A stretch of 64,000 nt of DNA, from the NCBI GenBank assembly GCA_951394405.1, contig OX596335.1, forward strand, positions 682,001 through 746,000, read 5' to 3'. Shown here in pieces: positions 25,101 through 38,482 of the stretch. The stretch is from Coprinellus micaceus. Taxonomy: Eukaryota > Basidiomycota > Agaricomycetes > Agaricales > Psathyrellaceae. The stretch's first letter is position 1. Every line of letters starts with the position of its first letter. Both the position numbers and the translations under genes were made by a program. The notes beneath the pieces are model-generated. The model saw nothing but the letters and a program-made list of their open reading frames with translations. It was not told where the DNA came from and searched no databases.

Positions 25101-26139
25101 CCCGTCTGTGGGTTCTTATGCCCAGGGGGCTCCACCTGCTCCGAGTGCATACGCGGCGAAGTCTAGCCACCAGCCTACATCGCACAAGACGATCAAGTTG
25201 TACGACTATTCTCCCCAAAACCAGGCTGCGTCTCAACCAGCCTCCCAGCCTCAACCCCAGCCACAGCCCCAGTACACGCAATACCACCACCCGACGTTCG
25301 AGCGGCGTCTGAGCCGGACGTCGAGTCATTCGTGGTACAGCCAGAACCAGGGCGGGTCGGTATCGTATCACCCTTCGCCTGTGCAGGAGAAGGCGGAGTA
25401 CTTTTCCGTCGCTGCCGCGCCTGCCCCCCCTCCCTCTGCGGTCAATGACCATCGGCTTCGTGGGTACGACCTGCCCAGTCAGCATCAGCATGCGTCCCAG
25501 GGGTATACTAGCCATCCGAATGGGCATGGTGTTGCGTTGCCCCACTTCCACGATAATGTGTGGGCGAAGCCGCCGGCGATTGTGTTGGCGAGGCGGGAGG
25601 ATGACGATGAGCGGGGTCGGACGCTTGGCCCTTCTTCTTCGTCGTCGGTTTCGTCGAGCGCACGCCGGCTGCAGGCTGACGTCGTCTCCGTGTCGAGGAG
25701 CTGTAGCTCTGGCACGAACCGCAGTAGCAGCACGCATACGAGTGCGAGTACGACGAGCGGGGCGAGTGCGATGACGGGGACGGATGATGAAAGGCGGAGT
25801 GAGTATGATGGGTATAGCGATGAGGGTGGGGATGTGGATAACGGTGGGGAGATTCCGAGTGCGCCGTTTGCGAATGCGGGTCCGGCGGGGGTGTATGTCC
25901 CGTTTGGGAGTGAGTATGCGAGGTATCAGGGGTATCATCAGCAGCAGCAGCGGCAGTATGAGACGGGGTATCATCAGCACCTGCATTCCACTGCTCAGTA
26001 CCAGCATCAACAGCAGCAGCAGTATCAGCAGCAGAGGGATGTGTATTCGGCGGCGGGGGCGTACCCCGGTAATGGGGGTGTGTTCGCCCCGGCGTATAAT
26101 GGGTATCAGGCGGTGAAGGGGAGCCAGGCGAGGTATTAA
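22144..26139 (+). CDS. Pcl/Pho80-family (Clg1-like) cyclin with very long low-complexity tail, 1287 aa
   Basis: Exons are 22144-22420, 22492-23419 and 23481-26139, all in phase. The N-terminal ~190 residues are His/Pro/Ala-rich. A short conserved block (WLDFTRNRSAHFIAEKTCEM then ICYLWF) precedes a spacer, then the cyclin box at about residues 340-455 (SFISFMQKLLETTQVSQSVI, LSLHYIYRLKERN, AGLMMANKFLDDNTYTNKTW, MEREFLLGVEFNLYV). This box type binds Pho85-like CDKs. The C-terminal ~800 residues are disordered, rich in Ser, Pro, Gln, Tyr and Thr, with polyglutamine runs near the end (QQQQQYQQQ) and short acidic patches. Such tails often set stability or CDK-substrate choice; the specific role here is unknown. 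Yeast Clg1 is the nearest architecture I know, but the assignment within the Pcl family is uncertain. The start at 22144 is the first in-frame ATG after a stop. Confidence 0.85.
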
Positions 26140-29100
26140 GAAAGTCTGCGGTCTCCCTCCCTCTCTCTCTGTCGTCTCTTTTCGATTTATCTTTTTCTTT
26201 AGTCTTTCCGTGATGGCTCTTGTCCAGTGTTGAGTCGCTCTTATTCTTCTTCTTTCACTACGTTTCTTGCGCTACCTCTACCTCCCCACTCGAACTTGTT
26301 GCATTGTCTGTGTGTTTCTCGACTTATCTTATCCTCTTCCTTTCGCACTGTTTCATAGTATTGTTGCATGCATACCGAAATCGCGCACGTTTTTTCTTTG
26401 TCCTGGTCCCTTTCCTTCTGTCATACGTACTATATACTCTGCATTGTTTCCTCCCTGTTTCCTTTCGTCCTCTTTTGCACAGATTACACGCTACGACATC
26501 CTCATGATCTCTCTCTCACCCTTTTCGCGCATCAGTCCACACCAACAATACAGACACCCACTACACGTTTATTAACTAGCTAGCTATCATACAGCCCAAC
26601 CCCTATATTATTCTTCGTCTATTCTCCCCTGCAGCATCATCACTCCTCGCCGCCTCATCGACATCCTCCTCCTCTTCCCGCACCGCATTCACTCTCGAAC
26701 TGTCAATTCCATCGATTCGTCCATCCATACAGCAGCATTACATACCTACTTACCTTTTGGCATTTTTTTTCTTCGCACTCCTCTCCTCATCTTTTCTTTT
26801 TGGTCGATACGTCGATGGCACCCGAGTCACATTAGCACTCGGTACTCAAAAGCAGTTATAGCTTATCCCTTAATGCCATGCAGTGTTTATGGTTATCCCT
26901 TGGTGCGCCCGATGTCAGTTACGGCGCGAGTGAACTGACTAGTGACTCGAAAGAAGCACGGATCGAGGTGGAGCCTAGGCGGGCAGAATGCCCGTTGTCT
27001 TGACTCGGGCGGGTCTTCGAGGAGCTGTGCGAGTATAGCTAATCGGGCAGGTATGCAAGGGTCTCTCTTTGTGTTTGGACCGCCCATTGGAGCGCCGATC
27101 GAGGAGGGGGAGATCACGATTCACGTCGACACAAAAGCCGACATGGGTGGGGATTCCCTGCATCATAGTAGTACGTGAAGGCACTGCCATTCACCGGTGC
27201 GCAGCACCCAATTCATTTGAGATTCACAGTTAGCCTTTCCCTTCTTCGAGTCCCTTACGAATTTAGCGGCGTGCTATTTCAGATTTGGGCGCATGAGCAG
27301 GGCTGAGATCTGGATATCAATGTGGGAGAGAGGAAGAAAGGTGGGCTCCGCAGTTCCCCGCATGCGAAGAGAATGCTCCCCTGTCTAATTGGCTTTGGGG
27401 TTGTTCGAACAATTGGGTTTCGTAGATGTGACTAGAGTGGGGTACTTGGGTTTATCTCGGGAAGGTTGTTGATTATAATTAGGGTGACGGGCACCCAAGG
27501 AAGATCGAGCCTTCGAGGCCGGGCGGCTGCGTCGCGCAGCTCCCGTTTGCCGCGCCCGCACCGGGGAATTTAGGGATAGTCAGCATTGATTAGGCGCTCG
27601 TCGTCTGCCCATACTCGTCACGCTGCTGAATAGGCTTAGGTCCGCATAGGTCCGCTTAGTAGAAGATTCTATTGGGAATGGGGGGTGTTTTCGAGTCCGA
27701 TGGGAGATCCTGGGTATGTGGATAGATGGCGTAAGGGTTCGGTTTGTCCGAGTATGATGAACAAGCTCAGATTGGGGGTGCTGGAGCAGGATGGGGGGGT
27801 GAGAGGCGTCACCCAATTCTATGCATAGCCTGGTTGACGTCGTCATTTTCCCTCTCCGCTCTCGGGCGGCTTGGCCAGGCGGGTGTAGTGCGATTTTTCG
27901 GGTGGGTTCGTCATGATTATTGACTCTAGATCGTTGGATGGCGGTAATTCAGGTGGACACATGAATAACCCTGGAATGTTGTGGAAGGTTGGTTTCTGTG
28001 GCTCTTTAACACCGAGATGATCCCTCCCTCTGAGGATGCTAGCTCCCTTGGTCTTATTACCGCAGATACCTCCCGCCTTCCCGGACCCCCGATCTTTTTT
28101 TCGAATGGGTAACGTAGGCATGGTTCCCCTAGGGAAGGTTCCCACCCAGGCTTCCAATGTACCGCATCGAGGTCCGGGTTCAGACATACGTACCTATCTG
28201 CATAGATATCAGGAATAGGGAATGATATCATGATGCTGTTTTTCAAATAGTAAGGGGAGACGCCCATACGTTTGCGTGGAGTTTTTACGGGCTAGGTATG
28301 TAGGTACGTCTGGCCTGTCCCTACTGCTCCCTTCCTTGTCCTGCGTGACCGCACCGCTGAGCAAGACGGAATACCCTCCTGATATCCTATCAGGCGGCGA
28401 TGATGTGCTGCTTGGAAGGGCGAGCATATCGGCTTCAAGATGGTGGAGAAGGGTCCCAAGCGAAAATCAACCGGGGCCTTGGTAGTTCTTGGGAAGACCC
28501 AGAGTGTACCTCCATGTCAGCAGACAGCGATGATGAGGAACATCGCAATAAATTTGACCTTGGTCCTTCCTAGCATTTCTCACAAGCGGTCTCTCGGAAT
28601 TTTCGTGCTCCCGTAGCCGACCTCCCGAGACTGGCCCGAAGCGCCAGAATAACTGAGGCTGTCGAGACGAGCGCGCGAGATGCGCAAACGTTTGTTCGCT
28701 CCAATCGAGCTGGAATGTTTCAAATGGGATTGTATAGGATGGCCGGTAAATATAGAGCTCGGCATTTACAATTGAGAAGGAAGCGGAGCCAGGTGTGTCG
28801 CATGGTCGCAGATGGCTTTCCTTGGGGAACCTTCGGATCGACATGGTCGCGCATACCGGACCAGCGCAGCGCGTGCAGACCCAATACGATCACTGGTGTT
28901 AATATCGCCCGAACTGTGGGTGTACTGAGGCCATTCAGGGCGACCCGTGTCCTTGTCTGACCGCCACACACATGCTGGTTGTGCGTTCCTTACGATGGGT
29001 TCAATTCCACAGCACTGACTTAGGAAACGAGTGCCGATCGGCCCCTTGGACGTCCAAGCGAAAGGGGTAACATATCATCTAACAAGACATCCTTAGTCTG

Positions 29101-32100
29101 GGATACTGATATCATGCTGCACTTTGTACGTCTTTTTCAGATGAGACTACACACCACCCTTATCTAGACGTAACTTGAGCCTCTTCGCCTGCGGAGTATT
29201 TACGCAATTTCTACCTCTGGCCCTGTGTTTAGAACATTCCAAGGACCCATAGTGATATTGGCAGTCACTGGCTTACCATTCCGGCATACTCAATCAAGGA
29301 TGAACTTCAACGGGGCTCCGACGTACATTCAGTAGGATCCATAGCAGTGACACACAACCTGGGTTCTCCGGACCGGGCGAGATACGATCCTGTCACGGGG
29401 GTACGCTGCCCGAGGTGGAAAGACCTAACGCAGGGTTGGGTAAGGAAACCGGTATTTCACGGGCGAAATCAGGCCAAAAAGAGGGGAACCGAGGGCGAGC
29501 AACTAACTGAGCGCCCGGTTATCAACCAAGGCAAGACCAGCTCATTTGAGATGTCGATTGGAGTAGTGGATTGGGCTCTGGTCCAGTCTCATCCGCGGGA
29601 AAGGGATTAACCTGGTGCTACGAGTTTCAAATGAAATCCAGGAGGACACAACGTTAGTGTATTAGAAAATGAAGTGAATGGAATGCATCGCCCAGCCAGA
29701 ACCTTGACCACATTCATCAAGCTTATGGCAGGCTCTCGCCCCAAACATGGATACTTGACATCGTGTCGGTAAGTTCATTTCGTTGAGGAAAGCCGCACCC
29801 TGCTCCTGGTTAATTTCTGGGGAGGCTATTGTGTGCCAACCTGAAACGCCTCTACCCCAGCGAGGAAGCGCTAAGCGATGATCGTCGACGAGCGCTTAAC
29901 GCTCCCATCAACGGCCTACCTCACGTGCGAGCCGAATGTGGGTAGAGGGGTCCCGGACTTTGTCTGCCTCTCTTCCTCAACCGACTTCTGTAACAAACAT
30001 CCCCCTTTAGCAGTAAGCGCGCCTACAGTGCGTCGACCCTCACCCAGAAACCAAGTGTAGAAGAAAGATATCGAGGTTCACGGACCCCTTCGTAGATTAA
30101 GCGCCCGCCCCGGAGATCGCCGTTCTTGCAAAATCGAGCTGTGGTGCCAAGTCGTTGCCGAGTAGCCGGTGCATTTCTGGTGCTCTTGAGCCTTGGCGGT
30201 AAATGACTGAGGAGTTCTGCGTTCGTATATCGGTGGTCATAGGCGTAGTCCAAGGCTTTGGAACGATGACCATGATGAGAGTGTCGCCTGATTCTCGAAT
30301 GATTCCCGCCGCCCGTGATTCGGAAAGATGGTCAAGTTCCCCCACCGCGTGCTGAATGGGGTCCGCTGAGTTTGTTCAGGAGGTGCACGCCACGATATAA
30401 CCATTCCCGACACTATCTGATGGTACCCTCAGTGACCCACCCTTGCATACCCGGCTGAAGTAGAGGGAAGAAACGGTGGCGCTGTGATAAGGTCCTGGTG
30501 TGATGAAGGGCAGGTGGGTCCTCGCCTATCCTGCACGCAGGGACAAAAAAGTTTTTACAATTCATTAGCCAGGTACAGTAAGCTTCTGCTGAAGCTGAAT
30601 TGATATTCACGATCAGTTGTGGAACTGGCAGGCCCTCTGCCAGTTGGCCACGAGACGGTTGGGCTACACCCTCACAATCCTTTGATCTCGCAGTACCGAC
30701 ACGAGAGGGCACGAGTTCTACAAATAGTCCGGAGTGTGAGACCGAAATAACCACCTGGAAATTAACCTGACGTCGTTTCAGCAAAGCCCGTTGCTTCACA
30801 GAGAGCCGATCAAGCTGTGAAATGCAACAATCGTGTGTGTGCTCAAGTGTGTGTAACTTGTAGTTGCGGACCGCGCACATGCCGGTTCAAAGCTCCGTCG
30901 TGATTCTCAGTCGTTGGCATGGATCTTCCCATCCAGGTCCACTGCAGCTATGCGACTAGAAGGGCTGTTGGGTCCACAGCTAATGGCTGATCGAGAGACG
31001 CTAAAGCTAAGCAGGCCAATCCCCGTTCCCCCATGCACTGGTTGGGATTGCAAGCGCAAGGTGAGACGGAGTCTACATTTTAGCATCGTCGTGTGGGAGA
31101 GACGACTGGTCGCAAACTACGAAACGAGGGTGCCCGAGAGCGCTGTAACGAAGAGCAAATCGATCAAAGCGAACTAGGGTGGGGGCAATAGGAGACAAAC
31201 CACTACTGGAACGCGAGGTCAAATAGGTACAGGGACCTTGTTGGTATGTTTCTGCGTGATGGCGTAGCGTAAATGGGAAACGAGTAAACGAGTGAGCACG
31301 GCCAGGTACTCATTCTGGCCCTTTCGAACCCAGTAGCTTCCAGATAGTTGAGTGCGAGCATTAAAAGCACGACTTCGAAGAGGCGTGTTCTCGCGGGATC
31401 GTTCCAATGGGAAGGGTGGTCGTGGCACAGGGGCTATCTAATACGGAATAGTCAAAAGTGGGCAAGATGCATGTGGGGACTAACAATCGGTTGACATGGA
31501 AAGAACCCCCACCACGCAAGGGCCAAGATGCAATGGGCGGCATGCCATCTTGGGATATCCCCGTGTGGTACAAAATAGGCCATTCAAGTCCATTCACCGC
31601 CACTGCCATGCTCCCGGGGTTTGGACATCTCTTAGCAGGGTTATCGCCGGATAAATGTGCATAATAGGGTTCTTATCGCTTCGCGTTCACCTAGTTAGAT
31701 CAACCTCGCCCATCGGGCAATCTAGCGTCGTATCGGTCCCAAAGAGCTGCCTGCAAGCACCACCGTGGAAGGCATGACACTGGCGCGGACCTTGAGAGAA
31801 ATCAATCTGAAAGGCGTTTTGGGAACGCCATGCCACCATACTAGTGTAGTTCTTCGGCGAATACGAACTTATGCGAATGGGAAATGCCCATTGGCTCTTC
31901 ACTCTTCACTTCTCAGTACACACTTAATTCATTAGACGAAGGCCGCAGGGGGGGCTGTCCCCGCGTATGAAGAAGCCGACAGTGGGGAAGTGGTGGCTCA
32001 ACTTTCGATCTCCTTTCCTTTTGGCTTACCCGAGGATTCGACCAAAGTCGGCTGTTTTAACTTCAGTTACCAGAAGCCTGAGGACACTTAGCATGACAGG

Positions 32101-35100
32101 GATAAGTCAAATTCTTCATCATTCCTCGAAACGGCAATTCGTAACGATCCAAAGATATACATGACTTCTCCCACATCCTTGCGAATCGAACCGAAGGCGG
32201 GCCATGGAACGTGAAATCAACGCTAATCCCCCTTGCCGCGCCTCGTGCCCAGCATCTAATCCAAGTGAACCACCTCGGAACAAAACCTGAGTTTGTTTGT
32301 GGACCGAAGGGGAATACCCCTACATTCATAGATAGCCGCACTGACAGGACGGATATGTCCAGTAATACCCCTCTTCCACTCGGAAACTCCCTTGTGTCAA
32401 TGTCCAGGAACACCCCTTCACGATTCGAAGAGTAGAAACCATCCTCCTTTGCCGCGCTCTTGGGTGATTGAATCTCGATGGGAGCTATGGGCCGATCCTG
32501 ATTGCTGCGGAAGAGGCTTGTGAGTTTTAGTGACACCACAGGTGATATCCTCCTGAGCGCCGGCTGTTGATGAGAGCGTCGCACCCTGGGTTGCACATCC
32601 TTTCAGATCAGAGAAATCCCGAAGTCCTTCAGAAGAGGAAAGGAACATACGGGTACTGCCCATAACGTAGCACGTTCCCGGATCTCCTGGCGCAGGGCAT
32701 TCAATGGATTTATGGGCGCTATTGTGGGGCGTGACCACCCCAACGCACGTCGGAATAGTGGACCAGCGCCAGCACCAGGACCAATGGAGCCTATCCTCGC
32801 ATGACGGCATGAGGGATGAAAACTGGGACAACGACTGAGTTAGGCCTTTCATGGAACAGCCCCTTTTCCGAGATGAAAAGTTCCGAGAGAGAGTTTCTGG
32901 GCGACCAAGGATATCTGGACAACAATGTTGGCCATTCACCGCAAGGGGGTTAAATGGTGGTGATGGGATCGCCAAAGTTGTGGAAGTTGCCTCGTAATTC
33001 TCTCAAGCAGGGCTGAAGATGCTATTTCAGGGGCAGGGAGCAGTCAGAGCAGCGAGTAGGCCCGTCCAATGCGAAAATCACAGTCGAGAGCTCCAAAAGG
33101 ACCGTTTATCATCGGTCCTCAGACTCTCCCAGAAGCAGCCCGCGTCGTCATTTTAGCATCCAAAAGTGGGCAAAGCACATAAAGGGGCCCCCAAGGTATC
33201 GTAAGAGGGTTGCAGACTTCTGGATACCAGTCTTTTGTGTGCGCATCAGAGCTAGAAAAGATCCAAGGAGCCAGCGGAGTCTAGACGGAAGCCGACATGC
33301 TTCAAAGATTCCCGTCGAGCTTGTCGGAGGGCGTAAGTAGTTGAGCACCTCGAAGGCGCGACATCGATCGATATGATGGCTCTTGCGAAGGAAGTAAGTA
33401 CCAGCTGTAGCGGCGGCGGCCGAGCGACGCCAATGTACCAGGCCCGTGGTCCACGTCTCTGCTTCCTTGGATACTTACTACATCCAGGACCTGTTTCGCC
33501 ACCCTACAGTAAGGTGACAGAGGACGCCTTTACTCCGCACCGTCAGCTGAGGCGAGCTGGATACTTCCGAGTGACGAGACACGCCGCGAGAAGATGAGGA
33601 GAACACTCCTGAGCCTCAACCTAAAGCGTACGAGAACTTCCGTTACGGGACGACGACTCATGATTATGTGAGTGACCTTCCTACATTACCTTCTCCGGTT
33701 TACGCGCGTTTCGCAGCCATCGAAAGGCTTCTGGCTGTGTCCAGCCACCGCCCATTCAACCCGCTGTGAAGAGACCGGGCCTTCACCGGAGTTTACATAC
33801 CGTCTTGGACATGCTGCATTCAGCAAAATGCCAGCATCGAATGGGGTATGCAAAGGTGTCCACGACCTACTATGATGATCAGCAAGACTTCTACTGAGGT
33901 ATCGCCGAACGCTCAATCGACTTGCCTTTTCGATGAATCGATGTCATGGCACAGAATATCACGGCGAGGGACGAGTTTGGGATGGCGGTTGCGAACAAAC
34001 TTGAAACGAACCAGTGCGAGCTTTATTTGCCTTTATTTTATCCTAAAGGCCATCACCAGAGGATCGCTGCCGCACGGCAGGTTCGCCTTTCTCCTCTGAG
34101 CATCGCAGCTGCGGCTGGCTTCACGTCACCGTTCTGGCTATGACCCTGCGGTGGAAATACCTGCTCAAAGCCGATACGAAGGCTTTCCATCCCCTCTAAT
34201 ACTTCTACAGGTCACAACAGCGCTCTCAGGGCGTTCACGGGGTCGATGACCCGGCGAACACGTCTCCTCAGCCCTAGCGATCTGGCCCGGGCTCTGCCCA
34301 CAAGAAAAGGCGATGTCTGTTATCGGGCTTTATCCGCGCGACGTCTGGAGTACTTGGTGCTGAAACTGGGTCCCAGTTGCTGCGCCCGGTTAACTTCTGG
34401 CAGCAGCTGGAGGCAGTTAATCGTATACGGTCGGCGTTCGAGATGTCCTTGGAAATGTCTGCAGGAACCGCAGTTATTCGCGCTGACGATTCCTCCAGGT
34501 CTCGGGGTGCATCTCTGTTTTCGGACCCAAAACTCTGACGGCCGTATTCAATTCCACATTGTCACATACGGACGGAATACGGGCGGGTGATCATGAAAGG
34601 TTTGATAATTAGCTATTCCACGCTGGCTCTGAAACCCCAAGGTTCACTCAATTCGCAGAGAATGAGCAACCCCATGTCACCCTCGTCCCGCACGAGCGGC
34701 CTTGGGGCGCACGCCTTTCATTCATTGAATCGTTCTGGAAGCGTACGATCGATACCCCATGACATGCGGCTCAATTGCTAAGTGGGTAAGTGGCACCGCC
34801 AGGTCATTTCAAACATTCCAACTCCGTTCAACAGAACTCGGCGATGTTATTGTGTCCAATCCAATTCTAGCTCAACCAACCCGTCCTCATCGTCCCCGAA
34901 TCCACCGTTATAGTCACACCAGCCGGTGAAAAATGGAAATTAGGGCCCTTATCAAGGTCAATGTACAACCAGCTCTGGACGATACGCATCATTGGATTCT
35001 TTCGGCTTGCTTTGGGCTTTCCTCAGTTTAACGAATCCGGTTTCAATGAGCCACAACTATCGACCTGGTGTGCCCTTACTAGATGGGGTGTGTCAAACTA

Positions 35101-37091
35101 GATCCATCGTTTCTTGTCTCTTTGGGAACCAGACGGCCGTGACCGCTCGCACCGGCACCCAGTGGACAAGGCCTCGCTACTGTCTGGTTAGCTGATCAAC
35201 ACAGTCGTCCCTTTCGTCTATCTCTGGCTGTGTGCCACAGCTCCGCCCTCTTTGCTCGAGCGTTACGCCAGCAGCCTTCTTACCCGAACGTGTTCCACCC
35301 CATCCTGTCAGATCAACTTGAGGACAAGCGAGGACATCGCCCATCCGAAAGCCAAAGCTTAGCCGACGCCCAGCAAGACCCCCTCGTGTCCTAGCCTGTT
35401 TCAGCTTGCTTTCGTTATGTTTACGCCTCGTTCAACATAGCCGTACTGTACTCGGCGCAGAATGTCCTTCCAGAATGCACGCACCTGTTTCGTTCGAGTG
35501 GATCCGAGCGAGCCTCCCGCACGCTGGCTCCCGGAGGATGCTGATATCATACAGGGGTCTCGCAAGATCTCACCGCTTGTCTGGCTGATCAGCAATGCCG
35601 TCTCGATGGTTCGTCTCCGGCTGGATGCCACAACCACTTGGTTCGTCACGATATCCTTATTCGAGAAACACCCCAGCGGCCTCTCGCGCCGAATGCATTT
35701 GACTTTACGAAAGGCGGGAAGGGACACCCTTGATTGGCGATGTCATCAGCTGAACAGCACCTCATCGCTCCGAGTCAGCTGGACAACAAAGCCTTGCTGA
35801 CGCCCAGCTAGACGTGGACAAACCCCCTCGTGTTCTAGCTAACCTGTTCCAGCTCGCTTTCATTATACTTGGGTATAGCTCACCTTCAACTTATTGTACT
35901 CGGCGGAGAATGTACATGTCATTCCAGAACGCACCTCCCTTCCGTTTTGTCCGCGCGAATCTCAGCAAGTCCCTTGGATTCGCTGATTTCCAAAGCCAGG
36001 ATACTCAAGGTTAGGTCAAGTCCCGAAGGATACAGAAGATGGGGTCAAGCCTGTCATCCTGGGCCCTGTTTTGGGTGTGACTTTCGCAATGCAAACTGCA
36101 TGGTTGAGTGTTTTCAATCCACGCCTCTCGGTAATGTCCGTCGCTTACTTACCTCCCGCAAACTTGGCTTTCTTCCTCATTCGATCCAGATTTCAGGGAG
36201 AAGCTGTCGCCGCCGTCACTGAACGTGCCACGGGTCCAAGCCTCAACAGTAGGGTCGGGAAGGCAGGGGTTGTGCTGCTTGGCCCATGGCATGCCGAGGA
36301 CCCTGCCATCCAATCAAAGGAAACGACCATCCGAAGGAACGAGCCCACAGACTGGTGACTCGAATACCAGGTCAAATGAACGTCAACTACACCTCCAGAA
36401 ACCTGTTGACCGCGAATCTATCCTCAAGCTCGATCCTTCACTCGGTGTAACAGTAGCTTCATCGTCACCGCAACCATGTCCCATTAACAAACAAGTAAAA
36501 TGAAAAATGTGGAGTAAACCTACGTATGTCAAAAACAGCAAAGCGATTACGGAGTGGAATTGAAGGAAGATCCAGACACCACTGTAGAGTACCGTCGGTG
36601 TGAATGGCAGAAGGGAGAACGGCAAGGCAAGAGGCAGGATGGAATGATGAACGTGAGCCAAGTGCCCGACTCGTCAACTGAATTGTTCATTTGTCAATGA
36701 ATGGGGAAGGGCGGGAAATGGAAGATGGGTAGTAGAAGCGGAATAAGAGGGTCGGTGTCGGAGGGGGGAATGGAAGAAGAGTGAACTGTCCGTGCATGGT
36801 GACGATGAAATAGAGGTCATGAAGACGTGCATCCGACCCCTGGAATAAATATCAGGACAAGGAATACAATGCAACGCGACAAGGGTGTATCATAAACAAA
36901 AAAACGAGTGGAAATTACTGTAAGGTCCAGGTTGTGGGCGTGCAAACGGTCGGTCAGGTCGGTATGTAGTTGTGCTTGGTAGTTGTCGTCATTTTCTCCA
37001 GCGGCGGCGGCCCCACGGCGGCAGCGGTGGTTGGCACACTGGTCGTCATCATCCTCTTAAGCTCTAGTTCCCGAAGGATTCCCGAAGGCGC
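26140..37091. other. 11-kb region with no recognised gene
   Basis: The first ~650 bases after the cyclin stop are very CT-rich on the + strand and probably include its 3' UTR. Beyond that I found no family motif and no phase-consistent exon series on either strand. Many short frames occur by chance. A diverged direct repeat sits at 35364-35950, and a few protein-like snippets occur at 33.6-34.1 kb (+), none assignable. The last few hundred bases should hold the 3' UTR of CHS7. Decayed mobile elements or lineage-specific genes remain possible. Confidence 0.45.
35364..35950 (+). repeat. Diverged direct repeat, two copies ~435 bp apart
   Basis: Copy 1 begins at about 35364 and copy 2 at about 35799. 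Shared blocks in order: gacgcccagc, ccccctcgtgt, cctgtt-cagct-gcttt, gtactcggcg-agaatg, and then an in-frame MSFQNA codon run at 35462 and at about 35912. Copy 1 is followed by a 112-codon open frame and copy 2 by a shorter one. Neither resembles a known family. It looks like a duplicated fragment of a gene or element. Confidence 0.6.
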
Positions 37092-38482
37092 CTAGTAGTT
37101 TGGACTAGGTGGGTATCTCCTGCCACCACCGTACATCTGACCACCGCTGACACCGCCAACCAAGCTGGCTCCGCCTCCCGCGTTGTACGTGCTTCGGATG
37201 TCTTCTTCCGAGTGGTCCAGTGGTGCGGTAAGCAGAGGATCCTTGACTTCCCAGACGGCGGCCTTGGAACCGACAGAGAACTCCAGATCCTCGCGCTGGA
37301 ATTGCACATCGTTAAGAACGGAAAGGTAGCGAAGAAGGATAGAACAACGCACCGTAATACTGTCCCAGTACTTGTACACCATCATGACGCTCAGCAACAT
37401 GCAAAGTGTGAAGAAGAAAAGGCCGTCGATATAGTGCTTAATAGCATCGCAGATTGTTACACTGAACGCGAAGAGGAGGACCTTCAAAAGAAATCAGTAC
37501 CAAACGCTTGACATGTTGGAGCCGCTCGTACCTGTGCGATTGTCCAGAAGGCAGCACCAAAAATGATGTCACCAATGGGCCAGCGGTCTTCGAGCGTGCG
37601 GAATACCAGGATCAGTTGCGAGACGATGTAGATGACTGTGCAGATGATGGGCCAGAGAATGTAGATGACCCAGAGCGCAATGGGCTTGTCGTACTTGAAC
37701 CCAGCAATTTGCTTGAAGGTGGCAACGGCAAGGAAGAACGAGAGACCCCAGATAGCGAGGCATGATATCCTAAGGAGCCATAGAGATAGAGGCGTGCCAT
37801 CCTCAGCGAACTGGAATCCCACAAAGCCATTAATCAATAAGCAGGTGTACGTCGCTGCTACCAAGCCAGTGTAGATGGCGGCGAACCACTGCGGCGGTTA
37901 TGAGCTAACTGACGTCGACGCGGGGGGAGGATATGCCTTACAGGATATACGACGTTTGATGTTGGGATGATTCCAGAGTCGAGGAACAGGGCAAGCAGTT
38001 CGATGACGAGGTACATCCAGAAGAACATGACGATTTCCTTCCGGCCTGGCGTGGTCTCGTCAATATACCGACCGAATAAGCCTCCGAATCCACGTACCGA
38101 CAGCGGTGTATTTGCTACGAATGTGCAGGATCATGATGATAGTCATGATAATGGCGACGATGTGGACGAAGCACGTCGCTACAAGGAGGGAGAAGGGATA
38201 TCAACCATTTTGAACGACGCCCCAAACCCTTCAAAACCGCTGCAGACGCTTGTACTCTGAACGCTTCCTTCAGGAGGGGACCTGAACGCCGAATCCCCCC
38301 CTCCATGTTGATAACACAAATATGGATTTCGACTCACATGGCTGGAAGAGCAGCGTTCCACCAATGTCCACATTCCTGCTGTAGCACGTTGGCTCAATTC
38401 CCTGATCGCTCCCGACCAACGGGCAGATAATGAGGGCTGCCCTCTCGCAGATGGCGTTGAAGGACCCGAATTCGAACCCCAT
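37092..38482 (-). CDS. CHS7: Chitin synthase export chaperone (Chs7), 339 aa
   Basis: Exons are 38482-38338, 38178-38098, 38045-37942, 37888-37532, 37481-37353 and 37295-37092; all five introns are GT-AG (50-159 nt) and all phases fit. Chs7 is a polytopic ER membrane protein required for folding and export of chitin synthase III to the cell surface. The N-terminus [20 protein letters not shown] followed by IEPTCYSRN is characteristic. About seven hydrophobic segments follow, including [59 protein letters not shown] and [20 protein letters not shown]. The cytosolic tail contains a Gly-rich stretch and ends YPPSPNY. The length is normal for the family. Confidence 0.97.

Noticed and set aside
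24559..26010. 483-codon open frame on the - strand, very Arg-rich
   Set aside because: It is antisense to the cyclin tail; its composition follows from the third-base bias and Gln/Ser codons of the real gene, and it has no domain.
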